From NCBI GenBank assembly GCA_033032175.1, contig JAVKPJ010000046.1:1-64000 (forward strand): a stretch of DNA of 64,000 nt, given 5' to 3'. The notes below the pieces were generated by a model. The model searched no databases and was not told the DNA's origin. It worked only from the letters and a program-made list of their open reading frames with translations. A program made the translations under genes and the position numbers. Positions 1 to 9,697 of this stretch are shown here, piece by piece; positions within the stretch are counted from its first letter, which is position 1, and each line of letters opens with the position of its first letter. The stretch is from Saturnia japonica. Taxonomy: Eukaryota > Arthropoda > Insecta > Lepidoptera > Saturniidae.

Positions 1-111
1 AGGCCGGCGAATCACCAGATGACTGGAGCTGCCTGTAAGCCGCGGCCCACTAAGGGAATGGCGCCGCAACTACCTCTACCAAGCTCAGAGGATAGCGTAG
101 ACGTTGGGTAG
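1..111 (+). CDS. ORF1 (gag) C-terminal end, family D, partial
   Basis: Frame 1 is open from the window edge to TAG at 109-111. The 36 residues align with the tail of the intact gag of El-9. They include the last part of the third zinc-knuckle-like motif (His at residue 5, Cys at residue 12, matching the HYMGGAGC region of El-9) and the shared ending DSVDVG against DICVDDG. The protein would be an RNA-binding gag of a telomeric retrotransposon. The 5' part lies outside the window, so whether the whole frame is intact cannot be judged. Confidence 0.7.
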   Translation, partial: RPANHQMTGAACKPRPTKGMAPQLPLPSSEDSVDVG

Positions 112-364
112 AAGGGTGGGCGATTTCGCCTCCTTCCTACCCTTGCTGAACCAAGGGGAGACGGGTCGGGGGGCCCGTCTTCCCATTTTTTTTTTTTTTT
201 TGGTTCAGCCGTCTGGGAGACAGTTAGGGTTGTACCAGACTGTCTCTCTTTAGCGCCGAGGCCCAACTGGGGCCAGCCGCCGGGGCGACGCGGCAGATTA
301 CAACCGCATTGCCCGCGCGCCCCGCTATGGCGGCCGATGGTACACCGTGGAGTTTTAGTGAGTA
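1..364 (+). mobile_element. El-1: 3' end of a gag-only (family D) SART-like element
   Basis: This is the right-hand end of an element that enters from the left edge. It holds the last codons of a gag frame and then a 3' UTR closely matching those of El-2 (2862-3199) and El-9 (37301-37611). No reverse transcriptase lies between gag and the 3' UTR. A run of T has expanded at about 185-200, where the other copies read ATTGCACTGG. The 3' end is incomplete: it stops inside the first hairpin of the 3' fold (GTGAGTA at about 358-364) and joins TAGGTT at 365-370 with no poly(A), so the terminus was lost by deletion or recombination. Confidence 0.8.
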
Positions 365-370
365 TAGGTT

Positions 371-3207
371 GGGGTCGAGCGGGGTGCGATGTCAGAAACC
401 TCCTCGTGGTGCACCCCGGGCAACGTCGGCCCCTTTGGTCGACGGCTAATTTACTGACGCGCTCCTCCTGGTATCCCTCTGCTTATCAGAGGGGACTATG
501 GAGGAGCGCAGGCTGGAGGGCCGTTAAAAGCTCCTGGGTGTGGCGTGTGAGCAGCGCACCCAGTACCGGGCTGGGGCCGATGAGGGCTCAGTTTGAGCCC
601 CAAGGGCCCAGTTCCGGGTAGCGGCTGGCGGGATCGGTTGTTTCATACTGATCCCGGCAGGCGTACTGCGAACTGGACGTGGAGAATCAGGAGTGATGGA
701 AGGAAAATTAAAGAATGATATACCCCAGGAGGGTACCAGCTCCACAGGAGCTGGAGAATCCCTCCCCGAGCCTAGCTCGGGCTGCCCTACGTCTTCTGGG
801 GGGGGCAGAATTCTGCGTTCAAGGATATCTACGACGACCATTGCGAACACAAGGACAGATGATAACACAAAAATGACGACTCAGGCTAACCTAAATAGGA
901 CAACTGAAAGACCCGTTGTGGGTTTGAATAGGGATCCGGCGTTGGAACTGTTCGCGGTTCGGCACTGGGGTGAGAATCCAAGTAGTTCAGGGACGGTGTT
1001 TAGCGACCGCAGAAAACGGGCCCATCTGCTTGATGAAGATGGATTGGAGGAGGTGGAAAATCCACCACCCTGCAAGGTCACGACGGCCCGCAGGGGTAAA
1101 ACCCGTGACCGGGGATCAACTGCTGGGTTGACGCATGCAGAAGTCATCGGAGAGGCAGGTGGGTCGACGGACTGTCCCTCTGCCGAACCGTCCTGCAATG
1201 TTGAGACGTGTGACGTGGCGGACGTTGGAGTGCTCGATGGCATCGAGTTGCTCGATCCTGCAAGTCTCAGTGCGCTTGCTAAGGAGAAGGTGGACGCGAT
1301 CCTTGGGGTTGTCAAGAGATCTGGCAACCTCAAGGGTACGTTCATCAAGGCTCTGAAGGAGGCGGCCTGGACCTTGCAGGAGGTTACATCTACTGCCCTG
1401 ACTCGTACTGTTTCGAGCGAAACGCTTCTCCTCCGCAGGGAGACACGCAGGCTGCGCGAGGAGGTCGGGGAACTCAGGGCGGAGCTTGTCACCCTGCGTA
1501 GTAAGACGACGGTATTACCATTGTCGCCAGAGCCACAGCCGCAGCCAGAACCACGGCTGCAGCCGGAGCTGCAGCTGGAGTTGCAGCCGGAAGCTTCCTG
1601 TCAGGAACCGGATGCTTTGGCTAAAGCCCTATTTAACGCGTTGGACAATCACGTAGCGAGGATGGAGCGGTCGCTCCGGATATCTTTGGGCGATGGAATT
1701 ACCGCCCGCATAGAGGGTTTGGAGGACCGTCTCCTTCCCGCCACGGTGATTCGGCCACCACTGGCGGCAGATCAAGGAACAGTGTCTGGTTCCGCAGCTC
1801 CCAAGGCTGCAAGGCCTAAGACTGCGGCTTCACGAAGAGTGAAGCCTGCTACTAAGCCTCCATCTGAGGGCACGATAGCGGATATCTCGCCTCAGGCACC
1901 CCTGGGGATCTAGAAGGCCCAGCTTCAGGCTACTGACCCTGCTCGGCCTACAGATCATGACGAAGGCTGGTCAACTGTGGTACGCCGTCGCCGTAAGGCG
2001 AAAAAGAAAACCACTCCTGCGGCTCCAACGGCGGTAACGACAGCGCCTCCTGTGACTCGTGGAAAGACTGTGCCGCCCAAGCCGAGGAAGAGGCTCCCCT
2101 CAGCGCCGCGGTCGGCCGCAGTGCTCATTACATTGCGGCCGGGGGCGGTGGCGGAAGGACTGACCTACAGCGCTGCTTTGGCGAAGGTGCGGGACTCCAT
2201 TCCGCTAGCTGATCTCGGCATCGACAATCTGTCACTCCGTCATACTGCCTCGGGGTCAAGATTAATTGAAATTCCTGGCGCCCGAGGCCCAGAGCAGGCG
2301 GATGGCCTGGCGCAGAGGGTCCAAGTGGTATTGGGTGACGTAGCCACGGTAGTCAGACCTATTAAACGGGCTGACATTCGGGTCATGGGTCTGGATGATT
2401 CTGTGTCGGCAGAGGAAGTCGTCGTGGCAGCGGCGACAAAAGGTGGCTGCAACCCAGCCCTTATTAGGGCAGGGGAAATACGCACCTACGGGAGGGGTAG
2501 TGGAGCGATCCATCTATCGCTCCCTGTCGCCGCTGCCAGGGTGCTGGTGGACGCTAAGCGATTTTTGGTTGGGTGGAGCTCTGCGCGTGTCCGGCTTCTT
2601 GAGGGGGGGCCTCTGAGGTGCTACCGGTGTCTCGATGTAGGCCATACCAGGCCTTTCTGCACATCAGACACAGACCGAGGAGCGCTGTGCTTTAGATGCG
2701 GGCAGCCCAGCCATAAGGCGCAAGAGTGCACAGCTGCAAAGCTGCACTGCGCCTTGTGTGCCGACACTGGGATGCCGGCTGAGCACTACATGGGGGGGAA
2801 AAAGTGCAGGCCTCCTGACAAGAAGGAGACGGCACCACCACCAGCGCCAAGACCCTTATAGGGATCGAGCGTAGACGTTGGGTGGTAGGAGGGGGCGGTT
2901 CACTCACCTCCTTCCTCCGCCCTTGCTGGACCAAGGGGAGACGGGTCGGGGGGCCCGTCTTCCCATTGCACTGGTTCAGCCGTCTGGGAGACAGTTGGGG
3001 TTGTACCAGACTGTCTCTCTTTAGCGCCGGGGCCCGATTTGGGCCAGCCGCCGGGGCGACGCGGCAGATTGCAATCGCAGTGCCCGCGGCGTCTCACTAT
3101 GGCGGCCGATGGTACACCGTGGAGTTTTAGTGAGTAGGAGTCGCACATAACCACTCGTCCCCCCAGGCGGGTGTGTACCCATGACGGGTTTCTCCACGTA
3201 AAAAAAA
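371..3207 (+). mobile_element. El-2: gag-only family D element, ORF1 broken by one stop
   Basis: A complete element of about 2.8 kb. It begins with GGGGTCGAGC (371-380) directly after TAGGTT, then a 5' UTR (381-695) whose second half (about 535-670) matches the 5' UTR of families A and B. One ORF1 follows (696-2861), then a 3' UTR (2862-3199) and a short poly(A) of eight. There is no ORF2. The 3' end has the conserved hairpins; the first one is slightly damaged (GTGAG with CGCAC). After the poly(A) comes GGAA rather than GGTT, so the telomeric junction has decayed. Confidence 0.8.
696..2861 (+). pseudogene. ORF1 (gag) of El-2, single in-frame stop
   Basis: The frame starts at ATG 696 and runs to TAG at 2859-2861, with one in-frame TAG at 1911-1913 and no frameshift. 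The open halves are 405 and about 315 codons. Features in order: one copy of the PQEGT...GESLPE...SGCP repeat at the N-terminus; a block KRSGNLKGTFIKALKEA typical of R1-clade gags; a coiled coil (LLLRRETRRLREEVGELRAE); a WSTVVRRRRKAKKK basic stretch; a divergent RNA-binding region; and three zinc knuckles near the C-terminus (CYRC...H...C, CFRC...H...C, CALC...H...C). The intact homologue is El-9 at 35192-37300. The stop probably disables this copy; readthrough is conceivable but unsupported. Confidence 0.85.
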
Positions 3208-3211
3208 GGAA

Positions 3212-3244
3212 GGGGTCGAGCGGGGTCGAGCAGGCGTGATGAGG
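3212..3244 (+). repeat. SART 5'-terminal leader, duplicated, cut off by AT-rich sequence
   Basis: The decamer GGGGTCGAGC occurs twice head to tail (3212-3221 and 3222-3231). AGGCGTGATGAGG follows. This is the exact 5' start of family A and B elements (compare 9698, 21108, 28630). From 3245 the sequence turns abruptly into unrelated AT-rich DNA, so only about 23 bases of an element's 5' end remain. Confidence 0.75.
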
Positions 3245-3986
3245 CGTAGTTTCGGAGCCTATTTAATGCAAACACGCAAACAAACAATCAAATCTTTCCT
3301 CTTTATAATATTATTATTATATTAAATATAGATTAATATTGTACAAGAGCATTAGAACTTAATTGCAAGAAGTTACCTCTAGAGGGCGTTGTTATTTCTG
3401 TATGATATTTTTCTGTCTCAGATGTTGGTTTTGTTGTTGGGGTGAACATGTTTGTTGAAGTGAAATTTATTTCTGAACTTTCCTTTACTGTCAATGGCTC
3501 TTGTTCCTTTGTCGATTTAGTTGTAACATCGTAATGTTCTGCCTTCTTGTTTTCTATAATTGTGAAATAAGACCACTTTATGAAAATTATCGTTAATTAT
3601 ATAAAAGAAAATGAAAGTTTATTAATGTGTTTATTTTGTTTAATGAGTTTTGATGAAATTTTAATGAGTTGTTGTGTACATCTGCGAAGATTTTGCATTA
3701 GTACAACCAATTTACAATAGGTGTCACACGAATAGGTTCATTTTGAAGACAACAAGAACGAAGTCACGGGCATAGGCTAGTGTTAGATAAATTTAATGTA
3801 AGTTGAAACTTGATAAAAATAAATATGTGGTAATATGAGTAAATTGTCGTCCAGGGACTTTTTGAAGGCTTTTGTATGTTCGTCTGTACTGGTTGATACA
3901 ATTACAATGTTATCCTGTACGAATAATAATTTAAAAAATAACATTTTTATTTACATCAGAGATTCGTATCATCATTTGTTATTATT

Positions 3987-4624
3987 ATCCATACTAATAT
4001 TATAAATGCGAAAGTAACCATGTCTTTATGACCGTCTGTTACGTTTTCACGTCTAAACCGTTGAACAAATTTTGATCAATTTTTGTGTAGGGATATATTT
4101 GACCTTGGAAAAGGACATAGGCTACCTTGGGTTTTTTGGTTTGTCGTGTTTCGTATTCAGCCGGTGTATATACAGTAATATAGCGGGGTGGTAGGGATTA
4201 CGACCACTATACCAAACCCATCTTTGATTTTTTGTTTTATCAAATTTCGCATTCAGCTGGTGTATGTGCAGTAATATAGCGGGATTGCGACCATAATGTA
4301 CATATTGACAAAACCATCTATGATTTTCTTTTGGTTTGTCGAATTCCAAAATCAGCCGGTGTATATGCAGTAATATAGCGGGGTATTATCTTTCGCCACC
4401 ACTATATACATAGAGAAAAACTCATCTTCGATTTTCTTTTGGGTTGTCGTGTTCCGAGATCAGCCGGTGTATATGCAGTAATATAGCGGGGTAGTATCAT
4501 TCGCCACCACTATATACATAGAGAAAAACCCATCTACGATTTTCTTTTGGTTTGTCGTATTCCAAGATAAGTCGGTGTACATCCAATAATACGCAGACGA
4601 ATTCGCGGGTACCAGCTAGTATAT
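3987..4624 (+). mobile_element. Putative non-autonomous Helitron-like repeat
   Basis: The left end reads TCCATACTAATATTATAAAT followed by GCGAAAGTAACC, a start familiar from abundant lepidopteran repeats. The right end reads GAATTCGCGGGTACC then AGCTAGT at about 4615, which fits the CTRR-T ending of Helitrons with a short palindrome (CGAATTCG) just upstream. No Rep/helicase coding is present. The interior is a tandem array of about 107-bp units. Assignment rests on end sequences from memory; a SINE or another class is possible. Confidence 0.5.
4129..4590 (+). repeat. Tandem array, about 107-bp unit, 4.5 copies
   Basis: Each unit contains a TTTGTCG-like start, CAGCCGGTGTATATGCAGTA and ATAGCGGG, then CCACTATA with ACCCATCT, and ends GATTTTCTTTTGG. 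Copies start near 4129, 4240, 4335, 4440 and 4548. The last is partial and runs into the 3' end of the Helitron-like repeat. The two central-right units are the most alike, suggesting expansion there. No coding meaning is seen. Confidence 0.75.
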
Positions 4625-5305
4625 CAATAAACATAAAAAAAGTATCATCAAAATGTCAATAAAACTTGATTGGTATGCTTGAATCATAACATTGTTAATT
4701 CTTTAAATGAGTAATATTTTTAAAGCGATGGTTGACCTTAAGATCAGAACTTAGGAGAGAAAGGGAGGTGAGATTTGGTCATGGAACCACAAAATCGTAA
4801 CAGTATAGATATTACTACTCTTTATTAAAGATAAAGTTTTTAACAGGCGATAGAAAACAGGTAATTTCATTGTCAAAGTAGGCGTGTTATTGTGATATTT
4901 TACCTTTTAAAGTTAATGATTCCATTCGTTTCGTAGTGAGTTCGATTGCATTTGTTCCTGTTGTCATCATAATCTTATCTATTTTAATCAAATTATATTT
5001 AAAATTAACATGTATAATGTTTATCTAACTTTTTAAGCCAGCACATTACAAACTTAATAGCTGTTTTAAAATTAATTTTCGATGAGATAAACTAGAAAAA
5101 GAATCACATAAATATTACCAAATATGGTTGTTGGTTGCGTCACAGTTGCGCTGGAGTTGTATGTTGTTGATGAACTCTTCTTTATAGTAGTTTGGGGTAC
5201 AGTTGTATTTTCTGAATTAGAAAAAAACTAAATGCTGTAATTGTTACCGGTTAAAATGTATAAATGATAATATGATAAAATGAATGATGGATAACGATTT
5301 CGCCG

Positions 5306-7720
5306 ATGGACGGAACACCCGAGAGGCCTGCCGATGTCGAAGATGGGGCGGAACGACTGCGAGTCGCAGTGTCGCATATGTGTGACGCGGCGATGCCGAG
5401 AGTTGGGCGTCGTCCAGCTAAGCGCCAGGTGTACTGGTGGAACGCTGAAATCGCGCAGCTGCGTGCACTTTGCGTAGCAGTGCGCCGCCAGTACACCAGG
5501 ATAAGGCGCAGACGACGTCATTCGCAGGTCGCAAGCCCCGGAGAGGCGGAGCTGCATGAGGGTTACAGAGCAGCTAAGCTCACCCTCCGACGGGCCATTG
5601 AGCGCGCAAAAGCTCTGGCCAGAGAGGAATTCCTGGAGACGCTCAATCGGGATCCGTGGGGCCGCCCGTACAGGATGGTACGCGGCAAACTTCGCCAATG
5701 GGCCCCACCGGTAACCCAGAGTCTCCAGTTAGAGTTCCTCGAGGAGGTGGTGAGCGCTCTGTTTCCCTCCAGGGAGGAGTTTTCACCTCCCCACATGGCT
5801 CCGCCCGCGGCCGAGCCCTACGTGGACCGAGACGAAGTGCCCGACGTGACCCGGGAAGAATTGAGGGCGGCGGTGAAACGCCTCGCGGCCAAAAACACCG
5901 CCCCAGGGCCCGACGGCCTGCCTGGTCGAGCGTGGGTCCTGGCCCAAGAGGTCCTCGAGCCCCGACTATTGGGACTCCTGAGCGCGTGTCTAAAGCAGGG
6001 CCGGTTTCCGTCGAAGTGGAAAACCGGCCGTCTAGTCCTGCTCCAAAAGCCGGGGCGCCCGGCGGACTCGCCGTCTGCGTACCGCCCCATTGTGCTGCTC
6101 GACGAGGTGGGCAAACTCTTCGAGAGAGTGATTGCAAACCGCCTCGTCGGCCATTTAACGCACGTGGGGCCGGATTTGGCGGCGAACCATTTCGGTTTCC
6201 GCAGAGGGCTCTCCACGATTGACGCGATAGCGCAAGTGAGGAGTCTGGCGGAGGAGGCCATTGCTCGGGGCGAGGTGGTGATAGCGGTGTCTTTAGACAT
6301 CGCAAATGCCTTTAACACCTTGCCCTGGGCCACAATTAGAGAGGCGCTCCGATTTCACGGAGTGCCGTCCTACCTCCGCCGCATAATCGGGGCGTACCTC
6401 TTCGAGGGGTATGTAGTCTTCCCGGGTCGGAGTGAAATGTGTCGGCGAGACGTCGTATCCGGTGTTCCCCAGGGGTCAGTTTTGGGCCCTCTTCTCTGGA
6501 ACATCGGATACGACTGGGTGTTGCGCGGTGCGCTCCTCCGTGGCCTCAGTGTCGTGTGTTATGCCGACGACACACTGGTCACGTCGAGAGCTAAGTCGCA
6601 CCGCGAAGCCGCGATATTGGCAACCGCTGGGGTGGCACACGTCGTCGGTCGGATCCGGCGTCTGGGACTAAATGTGGCGCTGCAAAAATCTGAGTCTCTG
6701 TGTTTCCATGGGCCTCGGAATGCGCCACCGAGAGGGTCCCAGATCATCGTGGGAGGCGTCCCAATCGGCATCCAGTCCAATATGAAATATCTTGGACTCG
6801 TTCTGGATAGCCGATGGGACTTTGTAGAGCACTTCAGGCAGCTGACCCCCCGTCTTATGGGCGCTGCGGCCGTCTTAGCGCGGCTGTTGCCCAACCTGGG
6901 GGGTCCAAATTCCGCTTGCCGAAGGCTCTACATGGGGATCGTGCGGTCCATGGCCCTTTACGGGGCCCCGGTGTGGGCCGAGAACCTGGCGGCCCGTAAT
7001 ATCGCCGCTCTGCGCAAACCGCAGAGAGCGATGGCCGTCAGAGCAGCCCGGGGATATCGCACGATCTCCTTCGAGGCGGCCTCCCTACTGGTCGGATCTC
7101 CGCCATGGGATCTGGAGGCGGAAGCCCTCGCGTCGCTCTACAGGTGGCGCGGGGAGGCGTTGGAGAGAGGAAGACGACCTGCGCCTCGTGAGATCGAGGC
7201 GCGTAGGGCAGAGCTCCACCAGATCCTGGTCATAGCGGAGTGGGACCGACGACTGGAGCACCCCAGCGCCGGCGTGACGACCGTCGAGGCCGTGAGGCCT
7301 CATTTGACGGCATGGGTACGGAGGCGGCACGGCACCCTAACCTTCCGGCTGACGCAGGTGCTCTCGGGACACGGATGTTTCGGGAGTTACCTGTGTCGCA
7401 TAGGCAGAGAGTCAACAACTGGGTGCCATCATTGTGGCTGCACGGTCGATAACGCGCAGCACACACTTGCCGCCTGTCCCGCATGGGACTCTTCACGCCG
7501 TGACCTTATCGCGACTACAGGGCCCGATCTCTCACTCCCGACCGTCGTTTCGTCCATGGTTGCGAGTGAGAGCGGGTGGAACTCCGTCGCCTCATTCTGC
7601 GAGGACGTCATGCTCGCAAAGGAGGCGGTGGAGAGGGAGAGGGAGCAAACGTCAGAGCTCCCCTCCCGCGGTCGACGAACCTGGCGGCGCAGGGTCAGGA
7701 ATGACCTCCTGCCGCCGTAA
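5306..7720 (+). pseudogene. ORF2 fragment: reverse transcriptase and C-terminal domain, no endonuclease
   Basis: An 804-codon open frame corresponding to residues 249-1052 of El-8 ORF2. It keeps the RT blocks NTAPGPDG, SAYRPIVLLD, SLDIANAF (first catalytic Asp), SGVPQGSVLGP and CYADDTLV (catalytic Asp pair), the thumb motif MKYLGLVLDS and the C-terminal CX2CX8HX4C. A change in the FGFRRGRSTID block (R to L, giving RRGLSTID) affects an otherwise constant residue. Without the 248-residue endonuclease half and without ORF1 it cannot act alone. The ATG at 5306 is a fortuitous internal Met, not a native start. Confidence 0.85.
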
Positions 7721-8044
7721 AAACGGCCTGCGGGTGTTGGACGCGGGCACGTCCTTCGCCCCTGCAGCTAATGCACAGGCCCGAGGCGTGGTGCATCAGT
7801 GTTCGATGCGCCCCTCGTAGGTTCGTCGGAGGGTGTCACACATCTCGACCCCTCAGACCGCTGAAGGTGGCCCCTTATGAGGGGCCTACACCCGTCGGGC
7901 GAGTAGAAGTAATGCGCAAGCTGTCCCTACTCCCCGGCCAAATGGGTGAAAGAGGAACACCGTGGGGTTTTAGTCAGTAAGAGTCTGACATACCCCTCTC
8001 GAGCTGCCCGGCTCGGGAGGTGGATCCATGCAGGATTTCCCCAC

Positions 8045-8076
<32 letters not shown>
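5306..8076 (+). mobile_element. El-3: 5'-truncated family A/C SART element
   Basis: Homology with El-8 begins abruptly at 5306 (codon 249 of ORF2) and continues through the ORF2 stop at 7718-7720, the 3' UTR (7721-8047) and poly(A) 8048-8076. GGTT (8077-8080) then separates it from NA-1. ORF1 and the endonuclease are missing. The DNA before 5306 is AT-rich and not telomeric, unlike the other truncated copies (39460, 58538), which join GGTT directly. Confidence 0.85.
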
Positions 8077-8078
<2 letters not shown>

Positions 8079-8080
8079 TT

Positions 8081-8851
8081 CCCCCCCGGAGGGTTCCCGC
8101 CTTGTCGTGGCGGGGGGGCTTAGTAACCGTGGCTTGGTCCCCCACGGTGAAGCCAAGAGGAACCCACAGGCGAGGCTGCTAGTCAGGGCTTTGGGCATAA
8201 GAGCCCAGACGAAGCGGCCAACAGTAGGTTGCGGTGGTGTATGGGCGCCACCGCCGCTGAGGCGAGCCGCGGTGTCGTATGGGAGGCACCGCGGCTGAAG
8301 GAGACAGGCCGCGGCGGGAGAGGTGTGTCGGTGTTTCGTTGTGCCGCTCACCCTACCTTCCGCGGCCTCGACGGGGTCGCCACCGTCGCTAAAAGATGGC
8401 GGACGCGGTGGGGTCGCAGGGGAAGAGGCGTGTCGGTGTTTCGTTGTGCCGCTCTCCCTGTCCTCTGCGACCGTGAGGAAGAAAACCTCGCAAAAAAAAA
8501 TTGAGAGGAAGACAACCTCTTTAAAAAATCACAAGGGCGGGGTTCTGGTCCTGCGGGGCCGGAGCCCGGAGGAAGAAAACCTCCTCAAAAATCACCGAGG
8601 AATAAAACCTCGTGAAAAAATTGAACGGAGGCTGGGGCGGCGGTCGGTGATGGGCGTCCCAGTGGGGAGAGCCTCTCTTCGGGGGGGCAGCGCTTGTCGG
8701 TGGGCACAGAGGTAATGCGCAAGCGATTCCTGTGCCCCCGACGCCAAGCGCTCCGGAGGCGATGTTTGGGTTTTTAGTGGGTACAGTCCAACATAACCCG
8801 TCTGCTGTCCTCCGCGGCGGGCGGGTACCCATGATGGGTTTTCCCACACTG

Positions 8852-8886
<35 letters not shown>
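8081..8886 (+). mobile_element. NA-1: short non-autonomous SART-tailed element (contracted)
   Basis: A 771-bp body plus poly(A) 8852-8886, bounded by GGTT (8077-8080) and GGTTAGGTT (8887-8895). The body has a GC-rich head (CCCCCCGGAGGGTTCCCGCC), two copies of TGTCGGTGTTTCGTTGTGCC about 104 bases apart, an array of GAGG-loop-CCTC hairpins, and the shared 3' fold ending in CCCACACTG. Hairpins 3 and 5 are fused and 4 is lost, leaving four instead of six. It has no gag or RT. Open frames exist on both strands but run through poly(A) or poly(T) and look incidental. Confidence 0.8.
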
Positions 8887-8888
<2 letters not shown>

Positions 8889-8895
8889 TTAGGTT

Positions 8896-9688
8896 CCCCC
8901 CGGAGGGTTCCCGCCTTGTCGTGGCGGGGGGGCTTAGTAACCGTGGCGTGGTCCCCCACGGTGAAGCCAAGAGGAACCCACAGGCGAGGCTGCTAGTCAG
9001 GGCTTTGGGCATAAGAGCCCAGACGAAGCGGCCAACAGTAGGTTGCGGTGGTGTATGGGCGCCACCGCCGCTGAGGCGAGCCGCGTTGTCGTATGGGAGG
9101 CACCGCGGCTGAAGGAGACAGGCCGCGGCGGGAGAGGTGTGTCGGTGTTTCGTTGTGCCGCTCACCCTACCTTCCGCGGCCTCGACGGGGTCGCCACCGT
9201 CGCTAAAAGATGGCGGACGCGGTGGGGTCGCAGGGGAAGAGGCGCGTCGGTGTTTCGTTGTGCCGCTCTCCCTATCCTCTGCGACCGTGAGGAAGAAAAC
9301 CTCGCTAAAAAATTGAGAGGAAGAAAACCTCTTTAAAAAATCACAAGGGCGAGGTTCTGGTCTTGCGGGGCCGGAGCCTGGAGGAAGAAAACCTCGTTAA
9401 AAAATCACCGAGGAAGACAACCTCGTTAAAAAATTGAACGGAGGCTGGGGCTGCGGTCGGTGATGGGCGTCCCAGTGGGGAGAGCCTCTCTTCGGGGGGG
9501 CAGCGCTTGTCGGTGGGCACAGAGGTAATGCGCAAGCGATTCCTGTGCCCCCGACGCCAAGCGCTCCGGAGGCGATGTTTGGGTTTTTAGTGGGTACAGT
9601 CCCACATAACCCGTCTGCTGTCCTCCGCGGCGGGCGGGTACCCATGATGGGTTTTCCCAAACTGAAAAAAAAAAAAAAAAAAAAAAAA
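8896..9688 (+). mobile_element. NA-2: short non-autonomous element (contracted)
   Basis: Same family as NA-1: 769-bp body and poly(A) 9665-9688, followed by GGTTAGGTT (9689-9697). The hairpin array has four units; the segment carrying hairpins 5 and 6 is absent, so the deletion end points fall within the repeated GAGGAAGAAAACCTC-TTAAAAAATCAC units. The 3' fold is textbook here: outer stem GTTTGGG (9577-9583) with CCCAAAC (9656-9662), and first hairpin GTGGG (9590-9594) with CCCAC (9601-9605). Confidence 0.8.
9577..9662 (+). promoter_or_regulatory. 3'-terminal four-stem RNA fold, NA version
   Basis: Outer stem P1 pairs GTTTGGG (9577-9583) with CCCAAAC (9656-9662). Inside are three hairpins: P2 GTGGG/CCCAC (loop TACAGT), P3 CCCGTCTGC with GCGGGCGGG (9 pairs with G-T), and P4 ACCC/GGGT around ATGAT. 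The same layout with different paired bases is found in families A/B/C, D and E. Likely role (inference): recognition of the RNA 3' end by the SART reverse transcriptase during target-primed synthesis. Confidence 0.75.
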
Positions 9689-9697
9689 GGTTAGGTT

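Larger units (their letters stand above)
3245..5305. other. AT-rich island with no gene, flanked by SART pieces
   Basis: About 2 kb of AT-rich DNA, in sharp contrast with the GC-rich elements around it. I see no coding region. The stretch near 3285-3340 (CTTTCCTCTTTATAATATTA and neighbours) resembles tails of common lepidopteran interspersed repeats. A Helitron-like repeat fills 3987-4624. The rest (3340-3986, 4625-5305) shows nothing recognisable. The left edge follows a 23-base SART 5' start; the right edge passes directly into codon 249 of a family A ORF2. Confidence 0.7.

Noticed and set aside
371..3207. R1/R2-type rDNA insertion elements
   Set aside because: ORF2 is R1-clade, but no rRNA sequence is present and all junctions are telomeric TTAGG.
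4122..4349. Minus-strand 75-codon frame with repeated YHPAILLYIHRLNTK-like units
   Set aside because: It reads the 107-bp tandem repeat of the Helitron-like element and breaks in other units; repetition alone explains it.
4129..4590. Possible CRISPR-like direct repeats
   Set aside because: Units are contiguous and imperfect, without unique spacers, in an insect genome.
5643..6305. Minus-strand and alternate-frame open frames inside ORF2 regions (also 32337-33107, 43577-44347, 18568-18999)
   Set aside because: They are shadows of the high-GC ORF2 frame, repeated at the same place in every copy, with no recognisable domain.
8521..9165. Long minus-strand open frames through NA elements (e.g. 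about 214 codons at 8521-9165, 252 codons at 13187-13945)
   Set aside because: They run through the poly(A) tract as poly-phenylalanine and join two different elements; they are by-products of GC-rich, stop-poor sequence.
9577..9662. A true tRNA or tRNA-derived SINE at the 3' end because of the cloverleaf shape
   Set aside because: Stem lengths (7, 5, 9, 4), loops and missing A/B-box promoter sequences do not match a tRNA; the resemblance is only topological.
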